Counted from the first letter of the stretch, positions 1 through 8,606 are shown. The stretch: 64,000 bases of DNA from Clostridiaceae bacterium (GCA_009911065.1 QXWR01000017.1:1-64000), one strand, 5' to 3'. Numbers and translations are program-made. The notes: generated from the letters alone by a model not told the origin.

Positions 1-78
1 TTAAATTATACCGCAAAGAGATTGAGTTTGTATTTTATTTTTCAAAGGTCAAAAAGTTGTAAACTGGTGTATATAATC

Positions 79-107
79 TTGTAAATCTCCTGTAAATATG
101 CTAAACT
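79..107 (+). promoter_or_regulatory. Candidate promoter upstream of the AraC-type gene
   Basis: TTGTAA at 79-84 and TAAACT at 102-107 are separated by 17 bp. The region is AT-rich and the next ribosome site lies about 90 bp further on. This is only a moderate match to a housekeeping promoter. Confidence 0.35.
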
Positions 108-166
108 GAATACAATAACAAATTGACAATTTTAGTATATTTATCTAAATAACTTTTAATGATATC

Positions 167-184
167 AGTTTTCAGACACGCCTC
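167..184 (+). repeat. Copy of a dispersed TTTTCAGACACGC-like motif
   Basis: The stretch reads AGTTTTCAGACACGCCTC. Related strings occur near 2535, 13158, 25026 and 29335, mostly just outside genes. The function is unknown. Confidence 0.35.
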
Positions 185-209
185 AGTAAAAACAAGGAGA
201 ATTTGATAA

Positions 210-377
210 ATGGTTGATCAGGCTATTAAAAATCTTGTGAAATATGGAATCCAGAAAGAACAGTTAAATGAAGCAGGACATGTCTTTGCAAGGATTCCTG
301 AGGGTACATATGCGTATAAATGCGATAAAGCAGGTTGGAAAATTTTTGGAAAATTCCCGGCAAACGTAAGGTTTTAG
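210..377 (+). pseudogene. N-terminal fragment of the AraC-type regulator, out of frame with its C-terminus
   Basis: An ATG at 210 has a good ribosome site (AAGGAG, about 10 bp upstream) and opens a frame of 55 codons that stops at 375-377. The DNA-binding half of the regulator continues in another frame from about 335. Within the overlap lies an imperfect 11-bp tandem duplication (336-346 and 347-357). Removing one copy joins the two frames into a single continuous protein. I infer that this fragment is the true start of the regulator and that the gene is frameshifted, either genuinely or through an assembly error. A separate short peptide gene is possible but less likely. Confidence 0.5.
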
Positions 378-1168
378 GAAAAGTACATACTATGAGTTAT
401 CAAAATGAATGGCTTCTTTTAGAGGCAGAAGATGAAATTGATGAGGTAGAACATCGTCCCCCCACAGAAGAATATTTATTTTACTGGAACGTGACCAACG
501 GTGATGTTGATGCGATAAAGAAAAATTGCGAGCAGCAGCGTTTTTTGGACAGTGACGGGGTAGGCGTACTTTCCAGGAATCCCATTACCAATTTAAAGTA
601 CCATTTTGTGATAACAACAGCAATGATTACCCGCATGTGTAAGCAGAAGGGGATGGAACTGGAGCTGGCTTTCCGAATGAGTGATTTTTATATTCAGAAG
701 CTGGATAATATTCATACGATAGAAGGGGTGCGGAGCCTGCACGATGCCATGGTTTTGGATTATACGGAGAAGATGAGAAGAATCTGCAGGAGCGATACCA
801 ATTCCCGGCGCATCAATGTGTGCAAAGAATATATTTATTCCCATATAAAAGAGCGGATTACGGTGGAAGATCTGGCCGATGTGCTAGGCGTGTCAGCCAG
901 TTATCTTTCCCGGCTGTTTAAAAAAGAAACCGGTGATTCTGTCAGTACTTATATCCGCACGCAAAAAATTGAGATGGCAAAAAATCTTCTGCAATACAGT
1001 GAATATTCCATGATTGAAATTGCAAACCGCCTGTCATTTTCCTCACAGAGCCATTTTATTCAGCAATTTCGTGAATCTGTGGGTATGACGCCAAAGAAAT
1101 ACCGTGATCTGAACCATACAATACAATGGGATATTGAGGCGAAAACAAAACAAACTGAAAATCAATAA
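335..1168 (+). CDS. AraC-family transcriptional regulator (C-terminal part, likely frameshifted gene)
   Basis: The open frame begins at a TTG without its own ribosome site and encodes 277 residues. The last 100 residues or so form a typical AraC/XylS double helix-turn-helix: an ICVEDLA-like first helix (TVEDLADVLGVSASYLSRLF), the KxETG connection (FKKETGDSVSTYI) and the closing signature FSSQSHFIQQFRESVGMTPKKYR. The preceding 170 residues resemble the poorly conserved sensing part of Lachnospiraceae AraC proteins and contain no recognised sugar-binding cupin. The natural start is probably at 210, with the reading frame broken by the duplication at 336-357. If the shift is real, the regulator is truncated at the N-terminus or silent. 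Downstream lies only transposase debris, so no target genes can be proposed. Confidence 0.7.
   Translation: MENFWKIPGKRKVLGKVHTMSYQNEWLLLEAEDEIDEVEHRPPTEEYLFYWNVTNGDVDAIKKNCEQQRFLDSDGVGVLSRNPITNLKYHFVITTAMITRMCKQKGMELELAFRMSDFYIQKLDNIHTIEGVRSLHDAMVLDYTEKMRRICRSDTNSRRINVCKEYIYSHIKERITVEDLADVLGVSASYLSRLFKKETGDSVSTYIRTQKIEMAKNLLQYSEYSMIEIANRLSFSSQSHFIQQFRESVGMTPKKYRDLNHTIQWDIEAKTKQTENQ
336..357 (+). repeat. Imperfect 11-bp tandem duplication causing a frameshift
   Basis: Two adjacent copies read TGGAAAATTTT and TGGAAAATTCC. Eleven extra bases shift the frame by two, which is exactly the offset between the frame starting at 210 and the frame that encodes the AraC helix-turn-helix domain. Confidence 0.55.
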
Positions 1169-1189
1169 AAATATACTGATGGCTCAGGC

Positions 1190-1604
1190 CATGAAAACCA
1201 TCGGTCCCAGCGTCAAGTAATCCTATTGTGTGACAGTTGGTATCCAAAAGCGGAAGTAGTCGCTCTTGTGGAACCGTTTGATAACCTGGAAATGGTCTGT
1301 AATGCCAGGGGGGATATGGCTCTTTACGGACTCTCGCCCGCTAAAACCGGGAAAAAGGGCTGATCCAAGAACCATTTCTTTTGACTGGGAAAACAGCGCT
1401 GACAAAACAACCTGTTCTTATGGAGCAGAAAATATCTTTTATCTGCCATTGGCCTGGTATGGCCTGAGGTGGAACATCAAGGTTTCTTATTATGAAGGGA
1501 AAACCTTCTGGTCGATGGAGGTGATGAAAGCTTTTCTGGATATCAGTCCTCCAGTACCCAGGAAACCAGATACGAAATTGGTCAGCAAATTCAGTCAGAT
1601 ATAA
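1190..1604 (+). pseudogene. Decayed transposase remnant
   Basis: Pieces in different frames resemble a DDE transposase family common in Clostridia. The frame through 1202-1363 reads CDSWYPKAEVVALVEPF, then NLEMVCNARGDMALYGL, and ends at a stop. A second frame near 1420-1530 contains YLPLAWYGLRWNIKVSYYEG followed by KTFWSM, the C-terminal signature region. The middle catalytic part is deleted or scrambled and several stops interrupt it, so it cannot encode an active enzyme. No terminal inverted repeats were identified. It suggests past insertion of a mobile element beside the damaged AraC-type gene. The family assignment is from memory of the motif. Confidence 0.6.
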
Positions 1605-1831
1605 TTTTATGCAGTTTCGGGAGATTTCTCGGAACTATTAAAAAAGAAGTGCCCCATGCTATGATTTCTCAGCATAACAGCCCTTCTTTTTTTATTATTA
1701 TTGCTTTTTTACCATTATTTTTTAATTTATGCTTTTCATTTTTACTTTTTATTTTTCTTCTTTATTTTCTTATTTTCTATATCTTTCATCCCTTCTCAAT
1801 TGTTTTTTCTTCTTACCTTTCATCCCAGAGC

Positions 1832-2380
1832 CTATCCTTCCATCTGCCTTCCCAAAAACCCTGCCGCAGTAGCTGCCAGCTTCATTTCCATATCGCCAAA
1901 TCGCGCCCGCGGTTCACGGCTTAGTATCGCCACAGCTCCGATTGCATCGCCCTCACAGATAATCGCGGTTACTACCTGCGCGGTTACGCCTTCCAGCTCC
2001 TCTGTCACCAGCGGGATAAAGTTCTTTTCATCTTTCTCCGCACACACCGACTGGCGCTCGTTAATCATCTGTTCTAACTGTCGGCTGATATTCTTCTGCA
2101 ATATGTCCTTTTTCGGTCCCCCGGCCACGGCAATTACCTGATCTCTGTCGGTAATACACACCATCAGCCCGGTAGACTGTGCCATCGCCTCTGCATACTG
2201 TCCGGCAAAAGCGGTCAGCTCCACCATGGGAGAATATTTTTTTAAAATGATCTCCCCTTCCCGGTCGGTAAAAATCTCCAGTGGTGTACCTTCTCTTAGA
2301 CGGAGGGTTCTCCGTATTTCTTTTGGGATTACAACACGTCCAAGATCGTCTATTCTTCTCACAATTCCTGTAGCTTTCAT
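1832..2380 (-). CDS. spoVT: Stage V sporulation protein T
   Basis: This 182-residue protein has an N-terminal AbrB-type swapped-hairpin DNA-binding domain (MKATGIVRRIDDLGRVVIPK, then EIRRTLRLREGTPLEIF) and a C-terminal GAF-like domain from about residue 55. Both length and layout match SpoVT, the forespore regulator that modulates sigma-G-dependent genes in Bacillus. The start ATG has a GAGGAA-type ribosome site. It stands alone between transposase debris and an exporter gene. Its presence supports an endospore-forming host. AbrB itself is much shorter and lacks the GAF-like half, so SpoVT is the better call. Confidence 0.92.
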   Translation of the reverse strand: MKATGIVRRIDDLGRVVIPKEIRRTLRLREGTPLEIFTDREGEIILKKYSPMVELTAFAGQYAEAMAQSTGLMVCITDRDQVIAVAGGPKKDILQKNISRQLEQMINERQSVCAEKDEKNFIPLVTEELEGVTAQVVTAIICEGDAIGAVAILSREPRARFGDMEMKLAATAAGFLGRQMEG

Positions 2381-2540
2381 AGAAAAGTTCCTCCATTTTG
2401 CATTCTGTCATTTACCTGTTGTTTTAGCTGTAAATGTAGTATTTGTAAAATGGGGAAATTTATACTTTCAAAATTTTTTCCCTTAAGATTCTTTCTCAAC
2501 TTAAACCTTCTTTGTAGTATTTTGAAACAATTATTATTTT

Positions 2541-3440
2541 TCAGACACATTCTGGTTTCCGATCTATTGCCAGAAGGAAAATCGTGGATATAATACATAA
2601 AAAGCCGATAAAATCCATCCATCCAAATGCTGTTTGCATCCAGACCACAGAAAACACAGTTGCAGATACCGGTTCCACAGAGGCATACAAGCTTCCCTTT
2701 TTTGGTCCTACCTGCCGGATCCCTTCCATATAAAAAGAAAATGCCACCACTGTGCCAAGTACGATCACAGCAGTCATTCCGGCGAATACAGAGCCATCCA
2801 CTTGAACCGGAATCGTCCAGGGACGAAACACGACACAAAGCATAATGCCCCCAATTAACATTCCCCATGCAGTTACCACTCCGGAACCATATTTTTCCAA
2901 AAGCGGTCCCGGCTGGACTGTATATACAGCCAGAGCAATTGCCGATAGAAGTCCCCAAAACAACGCTTTTTCAGAGAGGGCCATGGCTCCCGGATTTCCA
3001 TGGGTTGCCAGAAAAAAGGTTCCCAGCATGGCCAGAATAATGGCAGTCAGCTCAGTGGGAGTGGGCAGTTTTCGGCGGCGCAGAGACAGATATACAAGAA
3101 TGATCACTGGGCCTATGTATTGTAAAACGGTGGCAGTTCCCGCATTGGAGGCGCTGATGGCAGAAAAATAAGTATATTGACACATGCTCATGCCAAATAT
3201 ACCAAAAACCAGGATTCCAGCCCTATCTTGTTTCCAGACATTAAAAATCTTTGGCCCCTCTTTCAGATAACAAAGAAGAAGGAGGAGAAAACCAGCGGTC
3301 AAAAGGCGAATCGGTACCAGCCAGTTGGAGGTAAGCCCTTTGGTCTGCATGAGAAACTGTCCGCAGGTGCCGGAAAATCCCCACAGAGTTCCTCCTCCTA
3401 AAGTCAGCAGCACTCCCTGGGCTGTAAATTTTTTATTCAT
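2541..3440 (-). CDS. EamA/DMT-family transporter
   Basis: This 299-residue protein has about ten hydrophobic segments in two repeats, as in the drug/metabolite transporter superfamily (RhaT/YdcZ/EamA). The first repeat opens with GGTLWGFSGTCGQFLM. The second ends in a charged tail after FLLAIDRKPE. I chose the ATG at 3440 because a GGAAAGGA ribosome site lies about 12 bp upstream; an in-frame start at 3473 lacks one. It probably exports a metabolite or an amphipathic compound across the cytoplasmic membrane, but the substrate cannot be read from sequence. It is divergent from the MATE exporter at 3734. Confidence 0.85.
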   Translation of the reverse strand: MNKKFTAQGVLLTLGGGTLWGFSGTCGQFLMQTKGLTSNWLVPIRLLTAGFLLLLLCYLKEGPKIFNVWKQDRAGILVFGIFGMSMCQYTYFSAISASNAGTATVLQYIGPVIILVYLSLRRRKLPTPTELTAIILAMLGTFFLATHGNPGAMALSEKALFWGLLSAIALAVYTVQPGPLLEKYGSGVVTAWGMLIGGIMLCVVFRPWTIPVQVDGSVFAGMTAVIVLGTVVAFSFYMEGIRQVGPKKGSLYASVEPVSATVFSVVWMQTAFGWMDFIGFLCIISTIFLLAIDRKPECV

Positions 3441-3639
3441 GTTTTTCACCGTTCCTTTCCAAGGCCCAAACAAATCGTGAAAGTTTTGTCAAATTCTTTC
3501 CCTCTTGTTTCCTTCTCTAACAAGTAAATTTTAATCCACCTATCATTCGCTTTTATCTTCACAAGAGTTTACCACATTTTGGAGAACTTGTATAGCAACA
3601 GTTCCGAAACAGGAAATTAAAAAATTTGTCAAATAGAAC

Positions 3640-3668
3640 TTGTAAAAAGACGAAAAAGTGAGTATGAT
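3640..3668 (+). promoter_or_regulatory. Promoter of the MATE gene
   Basis: TTGTAA (3640-3645) and TATGAT (3663-3668) are 17 bp apart, about 65 bp before the likely start of the MATE transporter gene. Confidence 0.45.
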
Positions 3669-3733
3669 TAGAATTTGTTTCATAACATAAGCAACAACAA
3701 TCCTGTGTGTTGTATCAAAGACGCAAGGCGTTT

Positions 3734-5077
3734 ATGGAAAAGAAGGGAAAAGAAATGCTGTTTTCAAGGAAAGATTTGGTTAAACTTTTAGGCCCATTGA
3801 TTGTGGAGCAGATTTTGACTGTGCTGGTAGGGATGGCAGACGTGGTGATGGTGGCAGAGGTGGGGGAAGCCGCCATGTCCGGGGTTGCCCTTGTGGATTC
3901 CATCAGTATTTTGATTATTCAGCTTCTGGCAGCTCTTGCCACAGGCGGGGCGGTGATCTGTTCTCAATATATTGGAAAACAGCAGTTGGAACGAGCCTGT
4001 CATGGGGCAGGCCAGCTGATTCTGGTGACGACGGTCAGCTCTGTATTGTTTGCATCTGTGGCTCTTTTGGGCGGAAAGCATTTATTGTTTCTGGTTTTTG
4101 GACAGGTAGAAGATGCAGTTATGGAAAATGCCGTTCTTTATTTTCGGATTACAGCGTTTTCCTATGTGTTTTTGGCTCTGTATAATTCCGGGGCAGCCCT
4201 GTTTCGGGCGATGGGAAATTCCAAAGTATCCATGGTCGCTTCCCTCATTATGAATGGAATAAATGTAATTGGAAATGCCATTTGCATTTATGGTTTAAAG
4301 ATGGGAGTGGAGGGAGTTGCCGTTCCCACATTGATTTCCCGGATTGTGGCTGCCGTGCTTATGGTGATTTTGGTCACGCGGCCAGATAACCCGATTCATG
4401 TGACCGGCATGAGGGATTTGCTTCCCAACCGGGAGATGATGGGAAAAATCATGGGAGTGGGAATCCCAAGCGGTCTGGAAAACGGGATGTTTCAGTTTGG
4501 AAAAATTGCCCTGCAAAGTCTGGTGTCTGGATTTGGAACAGCTTCCATTGCCGGATTTGCTGCAGCTTCCAATTTGGTAACGCTTCATTATCTGCCGGGG
4601 AACGCCCTGGGGCTGGGGCTGATTACCATTGTAGGTCAATGTGTAGGCGCAGGAGAATATGAACAGGCAAAGGCTTATACAAAGAAACTGATTTTGGTAA
4701 ATTATGGTATTCTGGCAGTGATTTGTGGAATTATGGCGCTTTTTTCCAATCCGATTGTGGCAATCTATCAGATGTCGCCGGAAGCGTCAAAGCTGGCCAG
4801 AAACTTGATTTTACTGCATACCTGCGGGATGGCAGTGTGGCCGCTGGCATTTCCTTTGCCCAATACATTAAGAGCTGGATTGGATGCCCGGTTCACCATG
4901 ACGGTTTCCATTTTTTCCATGTGGGTATTCCGAATTGGATTTGCTTACTTTTTTGTCAAAATATGTAATTTTGGGGTGATCGGAATCTGGATGGGCATGT
5001 TTATTGACTGGATTTTCCGTGCGGCAGTGTTTACCATGCGGTTTCGAGGATTTTCTTCTCGCGTTCGACAGGTGTAG
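3734..5077 (+). CDS. MATE-family efflux transporter
   Basis: The protein has about 447 residues and twelve predicted membrane helices in two similar halves, typical of multidrug and toxin extrusion (NorM/DinF-like) proteins. The family start is visible as LVKLLGPLIVEQILTVLVGM followed by ADVVMVAEVGEAAMSGV. Such proteins use sodium or proton gradients to expel cationic or other small molecules. The start is uncertain: an ATG at 3734 gives a short basic lead, and the ATG at 3755 has a better ribosome site (AGAAGGG). A GTG at 3707 keeps the frame open but is less likely. Substrate unknown. The gene is followed 200 bp later by malQ without a clear terminator. Confidence 0.88.
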   Translation: MEKKGKEMLFSRKDLVKLLGPLIVEQILTVLVGMADVVMVAEVGEAAMSGVALVDSISILIIQLLAALATGGAVICSQYIGKQQLERACHGAGQLILVTTVSSVLFASVALLGGKHLLFLVFGQVEDAVMENAVLYFRITAFSYVFLALYNSGAALFRAMGNSKVSMVASLIMNGINVIGNAICIYGLKMGVEGVAVPTLISRIVAAVLMVILVTRPDNPIHVTGMRDLLPNREMMGKIMGVGIPSGLENGMFQFGKIALQSLVSGFGTASIAGFAAASNLVTLHYLPGNALGLGLITIVGQCVGAGEYEQAKAYTKKLILVNYGILAVICGIMALFSNPIVAIYQMSPEASKLARNLILLHTCGMAVWPLAFPLPNTLRAGLDARFTMTVSIFSMWVFRIGFAYFFVKICNFGVIGIWMGMFIDWIFRAAVFTMRFRGFSSRVRQV

Positions 5078-5281
5078 TGTGGCGGATTGGGTTTACATCC
5101 CAGCTGATCATCACACGGATTGGCTGGGAAGATGGACTTAATGTCAGGAATCCGGATTGATTTCCCATAGTTCTAAGATAGATTTTTGTTGCGGGCTTTG
5201 ATCAAAACTGGTACAATAAAGACAGAGTTTTCCATGGCTGCTTTGGCAGGAAAAGGGGAACCAAAAAGAGAGGTTGAAAGG

Positions 5282-6826
5282 ATGAAACGGGAATGTGGGA
5301 TGCTTCTTCCAGTGGCAAGCCTGCCGTCCAAGTACGGGATTGGGGCGTTTTCCAAAGAGGCTTACAGATTTGTGGATAAATTGGCAGAGGCAGGGCAGCA
5401 ATATTGGCAGATTCTGCCTTTGGGACCTACTGGGTATGGAGATTCTCCTTACCAGTCCTTCAGCGCGTTTGCAGGGAATCCCTATTTTATAGACCCGGAG
5501 ACCCTTGTGGAGGATGGTCTTTTGACACAGGAAGAATGTGATGGTGCGGATTTTGGGGAGGAAGAGCGGGACATTGATTATGGACGACTCTACAAGAACC
5601 GGTTTCCATTGTTAAAAAAGGCATTCCTGCGCTGGAAAAATCGGCAAAAGCGTTTGGGAGAGGATGGAATCCGAATGTTTTTGGAACATTCTCTGTCACC
5701 GGAGACACGGGAATACTGTTTTTATATGGCAGTAAAAAATGACTTTGCCGGGAAAAGCTGGGTGGAGTGGGATGAGGACATCCGCCTTCGAGATGTAGTT
5801 GCCATGGAATTATATCGTCAGCGGCTGGATGAGGAGATTCAGTTCTATGAATTTCAGCAATATCAGTTTGAGCGGCAGTGGGGGCAGCTGAAACGATATG
5901 CCAACCGGAAGGGAATCCGAATTTTGGGGGATATTCCGATTTATGTGGCTTTTGATGGGGCAGATGCATGGGCGCATCCGGAATTGTTCCAGTTTGATGA
6001 GGACGGACATCCGGAGGCAGTGGCAGGATGTCCGCCAGATGCTTTTTCTGCAACCGGCCAGCTGTGGGGCAATCCCTTGTATCGGTGGGAATACCATGAG
6101 AAAACCGGATTTGATTGGTGGATGAGACGGATGGAATATTGCTTCCGTCTGTATGACACGGTGAGGGTAGACCATTTTCGAGGCTTTGATGAATACTGGT
6201 CCATTCCTTTTGGAGATAAGACCGCAGAGCGGGGCCACTGGGAGAAAGGGCCGGGGCTGTCTCTTTTTCAGGCCATGGAAAAGCGGTTCGGACATCTGGA
6301 CATCATTGCAGAAGATTTGGGCTTTTTGACTCCGTCTGTGAGAAAGCTGGTTCAGGATACAGGCTTTCCTGGAATGAAGGTGTTGGAGTTTGCCTTTGAC
6401 GATACGGAAGACAGTGACTATCTCCCTCATAAGTATGATGAAAATTGTGTGGTTTACACAGGAACCCATGATAACGATACCCTGCAAAGCTGGTATGGCA
6501 GTCTGGAACCAGAACTTCGGCAATTTACGGTAAATTATTTGGGAAATCCGTGGACGCCCCGTGGGGAAGTACACTGGGATTTTATCCGTCTGGCTCTTCA
6601 GAGTAAGGCAAGGCTTGCCGTGATTCCGGTACAGGATTATTTAGGGCTTGGCAACTGGGCCAGAATCAATGAGCCGTCTACCTTGGGGAAAAACTGGAGA
6701 TGGCGCATGAAGGAAGAGGACTTGACTCCGGAGCTTTTAAAAAAGTGCCGAAAGCTGGCTAAGTGGTATGGAAGAGCTGCAAAAAAGGTGCAGGCAGAGG
6801 AGAAACAAAAACCATTAAAAGAATAA
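5282..6826 (+). CDS. malQ: 4-alpha-glucanotransferase (amylomaltase)
   Basis: This 514-residue GH77 enzyme matches the usual length of bacterial MalQ. It disproportionates maltodextrins in the cytoplasm by moving alpha-1,4-glucan segments between chains. Visible family motifs are SPYQSFSAFAGNPYFID near the N-terminus, the nucleophile region TVRVDHFRGFDEYW, the acid/base region HLDIIAEDLGFLTP and the late YTGTHDNDTLQSW signature. I placed the start at the ATG at 5282, preceded by a purine-rich site (GAGAGG), because the product then begins where family members begin; the frame is open further upstream but lacks a ribosome site. No other glycogen or maltose genes flank it. A strong terminator follows directly. 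Confidence 0.95.
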   Translation: MKRECGMLLPVASLPSKYGIGAFSKEAYRFVDKLAEAGQQYWQILPLGPTGYGDSPYQSFSAFAGNPYFIDPETLVEDGLLTQEECDGADFGEEERDIDYGRLYKNRFPLLKKAFLRWKNRQKRLGEDGIRMFLEHSLSPETREYCFYMAVKNDFAGKSWVEWDEDIRLRDVVAMELYRQRLDEEIQFYEFQQYQFERQWGQLKRYANRKGIRILGDIPIYVAFDGADAWAHPELFQFDEDGHPEAVAGCPPDAFSATGQLWGNPLYRWEYHEKTGFDWWMRRMEYCFRLYDTVRVDHFRGFDEYWSIPFGDKTAERGHWEKGPGLSLFQAMEKRFGHLDIIAEDLGFLTPSVRKLVQDTGFPGMKVLEFAFDDTEDSDYLPHKYDENCVVYTGTHDNDTLQSWYGSLEPELRQFTVNYLGNPWTPRGEVHWDFIRLALQSKARLAVIPVQDYLGLGNWARINEPSTLGKNWRWRMKEEDLTPELLKKCRKLAKWYGRAAKKVQAEEKQKPLKE

Positions 6827-6837
6827 ATCGTGAAACA

Positions 6838-6870
6838 AAAAATGCGGCTGAAAGAAAAAGCCGCATTTTT
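6838..6870. terminator. Bidirectional terminator after malQ
   Basis: Arms AAAAATGCGGCT (6838-6849) and AGCCGCATTTTT (6859-6870) are perfectly complementary, with A and T tracts on either side. It separates malQ from the convergent gene ending at 6894. Confidence 0.9.
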
Positions 6871-6893
6871 GTTTGTTAAATGGAAGTCTGTTT

Positions 6894-7709
6894 TTACGAG
6901 GTTTCGGATGAAGCTTCTTCGGCCGAGGACTCTGCTTCTTCCAAAGATTCAGCGGGGACTTCCTCCCCGGCCCCAGCCTGGGGCTGTGGGACTTCTTCAT
7001 CATCAGCGCCCACCTCCAAAACGTCCAGAGTGCCTTCTCGGTGAGTGGTGAAGGTTTTCTGCGCTTCATTACCAGCCTTATCCTGGATAAAGACGTGGAG
7101 GCCGTTTAAATCCATCTCAAAGGTCAGTTCATAAGAGATCGTATTGTCAGCAGACGTTCCCAGTCGCTCTACGGACAAAGGCTGACGTACCTGGTTTGCA
7201 GAGTCCGTGGCATAGACAGAGTCCGGATTCACCAGAGATTGGCTGTCTGTCACCTGGAGAATCAGAATGCCGTCATCTAAAGTGGCATGTTCAAAAGCCG
7301 GAGGATTGTCATCCAGAATGTTCACATGGCGAAAGATGGTGGAGGACATGCCGTTAATGTTTACAACGGTGGCTTTGAGAACTCCGTTCCGGTTGATGGG
7401 AACTGTGTAAGTCCGCCGTTTGCCCTTCTCTGGTTCCAGTTCTTCTCCATCCATGTTAAGGGAAATGGATTTGGTGGGAAACCAGGATTCAATTACCATG
7501 GAAGCTTCCGTGGTCAGATAATCATTGCTTTCCTGAATGTTCAGTGTTATTTTGGGCGTGGCAGTGATACAGTAAAACAAGATGCCATTAAACACAATAA
7601 ATGGCAGTATGTAAAATAAAAAAAGGTTCGATGTATCACTGGACGGTTTCTGGCGAAATTTTTTGCCGGAACGATTGGAACGGTAAGACGATCTTTGATA
7701 ATAATCCAT
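6894..7709 (-). CDS. Single-pass membrane protein of unknown function, with Ig-like extracellular part
   Basis: This 271-residue protein has a basic, Ser/Arg-rich cytoplasmic start (about 28 residues), one membrane helix near residues 29-50 (LFLFYILPFIVFNGILFY) and a long outer part. The outer part looks beta-rich: phrases such as TFEMDLNGLHVFIQDKAGNE recall the Ig-like or cadherin-like modules of Gram-positive surface proteins. The last 40 residues are very acidic and rich in Glu, Ala and Ser. There is no signal-peptidase site and no sorting motif, so it is probably anchored by the helix. I do not recognise a named family. It is transcribed alone, convergent to malQ. Confidence 0.7.
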   Translation of the reverse strand: MDYYQRSSYRSNRSGKKFRQKPSSDTSNLFLFYILPFIVFNGILFYCITATPKITLNIQESNDYLTTEASMVIESWFPTKSISLNMDGEELEPEKGKRRTYTVPINRNGVLKATVVNINGMSSTIFRHVNILDDNPPAFEHATLDDGILILQVTDSQSLVNPDSVYATDSANQVRQPLSVERLGTSADNTISYELTFEMDLNGLHVFIQDKAGNEAQKTFTTHREGTLDVLEVGADDEEVPQPQAGAGEEVPAESLEEAESSAEEASSETS

Positions 7710-7825
7710 AAATCACTGCTCCTTTAACTTTTCATTACAAATTAAACCGATTTTAATGAACTAAAAAAACCTTTCCTTAGCATAACAGAAATATCCAGGA
7801 TTTACAAGTGAACTTTTTCTTACAC

Positions 7826-7854
7826 TTGTCGAAATGCTTTGAGTGTGATATACT
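7826..7854 (+). promoter_or_regulatory. Promoter of the HD-domain gene
   Basis: TTGTCG (7826-7831) and TATACT (7849-7854) with a 17-bp spacer lie 55 bp before the ATG at 7909. Confidence 0.6.
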
Positions 7855-7908
7855 GTTTGTGTAGGTAAGGATTGGTTCAAAAAGCCGGAATTGGCGAAGG
7901 GGAATGTT

Positions 7909-8442
7909 ATGGTACAGAGAGCGGCAAAATTTGCAGAAAAGGCTCATGCAGGTATGCTGCGCAAAGGTGGTAATATGCCTTATATCTATCATCCGATGGA
8001 AGTAGCGCTGCTGGTTTCACGAATGACACAGGATGAACATGTGATTGCTGCAGCATATTTGCATGACGTGCTGGAGGATACAGCGGTGACAGCGGAGGAA
8101 CTGGAAGAACAATTTGGAGAAAGGGTTCTGATGCTGGTGCAGGCAGAGACAGAAGATAAGTCTCGTACATGGAAGGAGCGTAAAGGGCATACGATCCAGC
8201 ATTTGGAACATGCTTCTTTTGAAGTAAAGCTTTTAACCCTGGCGGACAAGCTGAGTAATATGCGCTGTACGGCGCGGGATTATCTTATGATTGGAGACGA
8301 GATATGGGCGCGGTTTAATGAGAAGCGCAAGGCAAGTCATAAGTGGTATGCAAAAGGAATTTTGGACGGTCTGACGGAGCTGGCTGACTATCCGGCGTAT
8401 CAGGAATATAAAGATTTATATCAGTTTGTTTTTGGGGCTTGA
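7909..8442 (+). CDS. HD-domain protein, small (p)ppGpp hydrolase-like
   Basis: This 177-residue protein is mostly the HD phosphohydrolase fold of RelA/SpoT enzymes without synthetase, TGS or ACT domains. Metal-binding residues are visible in IYHPMEVALLV, AAYLHDVLEDTAVTAEEL and the late LADKLSNMRCTARDY. Stand-alone proteins of this kind (Mesh1-like, small alarmone hydrolases) hydrolyse (p)ppGpp or related nucleotides in the cytoplasm; that role is inferred from the family. The ATG at 7909 has a GAAGGGG ribosome site; an upstream TTG at 7891 has none. It has its own promoter and a terminator overlapping its stop codon, so it is monocistronic. A small alarmone synthetase is encoded at 21008. Confidence 0.82.
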   Translation: MVQRAAKFAEKAHAGMLRKGGNMPYIYHPMEVALLVSRMTQDEHVIAAAYLHDVLEDTAVTAEELEEQFGERVLMLVQAETEDKSRTWKERKGHTIQHLEHASFEVKLLTLADKLSNMRCTARDYLMIGDEIWARFNEKRKASHKWYAKGILDGLTELADYPAYQEYKDLYQFVFGA

Positions 8443-8460
8443 AAAATCAGGCTCCTTTTT
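8434..8460 (+). terminator. Terminator overlapping the HD gene stop codon
   Basis: A 9-bp stem (8434-8442 with 8447-8455, two G-U pairs) and an AAAA loop are followed by TTTTT. The stop codon lies inside the hairpin. Confidence 0.75.
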
Positions 8461-8467
8461 GTATAAT
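8439..8467 (+). promoter_or_regulatory. Promoter of the membrane protein gene at 8607
   Basis: TTGAAA (8439-8444) and TATAAT (8462-8467) are 17 bp apart. The promoter overlaps the terminator of the preceding gene, so transcription should start near 8474, exactly where a structured leader begins. Confidence 0.6.
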
Positions 8468-8473
8468 AAAGAA

Positions 8474-8546
8474 ATGAACGTTCTGCCAATTCTTGGCAGG
8501 ATTCTGAGAGACTGGTCAGTTCTTGGCCGGCTGTCCCATGAACGTT
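8474..8546 (+). promoter_or_regulatory. Structured leader: two similar hairpins between direct repeats
   Basis: The direct repeat ATGAACGTT occurs at 8474-8482 and 8538-8546. Between the copies lie hairpin CTGCCAA/TTGGCAG (8483-8499) and the related hairpin CTGGTCA/TGGCCGG (8512-8530, with G-U pairs). The segment would be the 5' end of the mRNA for the gene at 8607. No poly-U tract follows, so it is not a terminator. Confidence 0.5.
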
Positions 8547-8606
8547 TTACAAATATAAGATGCAAATGAATAGGAAAGATTTCACAACAGGAAAAGGAGG
8601 TATTTA

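Noticed and set aside
1649..2141. Hydrophobic open frames on the plus strand opposite spoVT
   Set aside because: They are read from T-rich intergenic DNA and from the antisense of spoVT and have no ribosome site.
2226..2486. Plus-strand frame over the start of spoVT
   Set aside because: It is the antisense of a well-supported gene and has no family features.
5487..6574. Long minus-strand frames inside malQ
   Set aside because: MalQ motifs are continuous on the plus strand; the minus frames are by-products of its codon bias.
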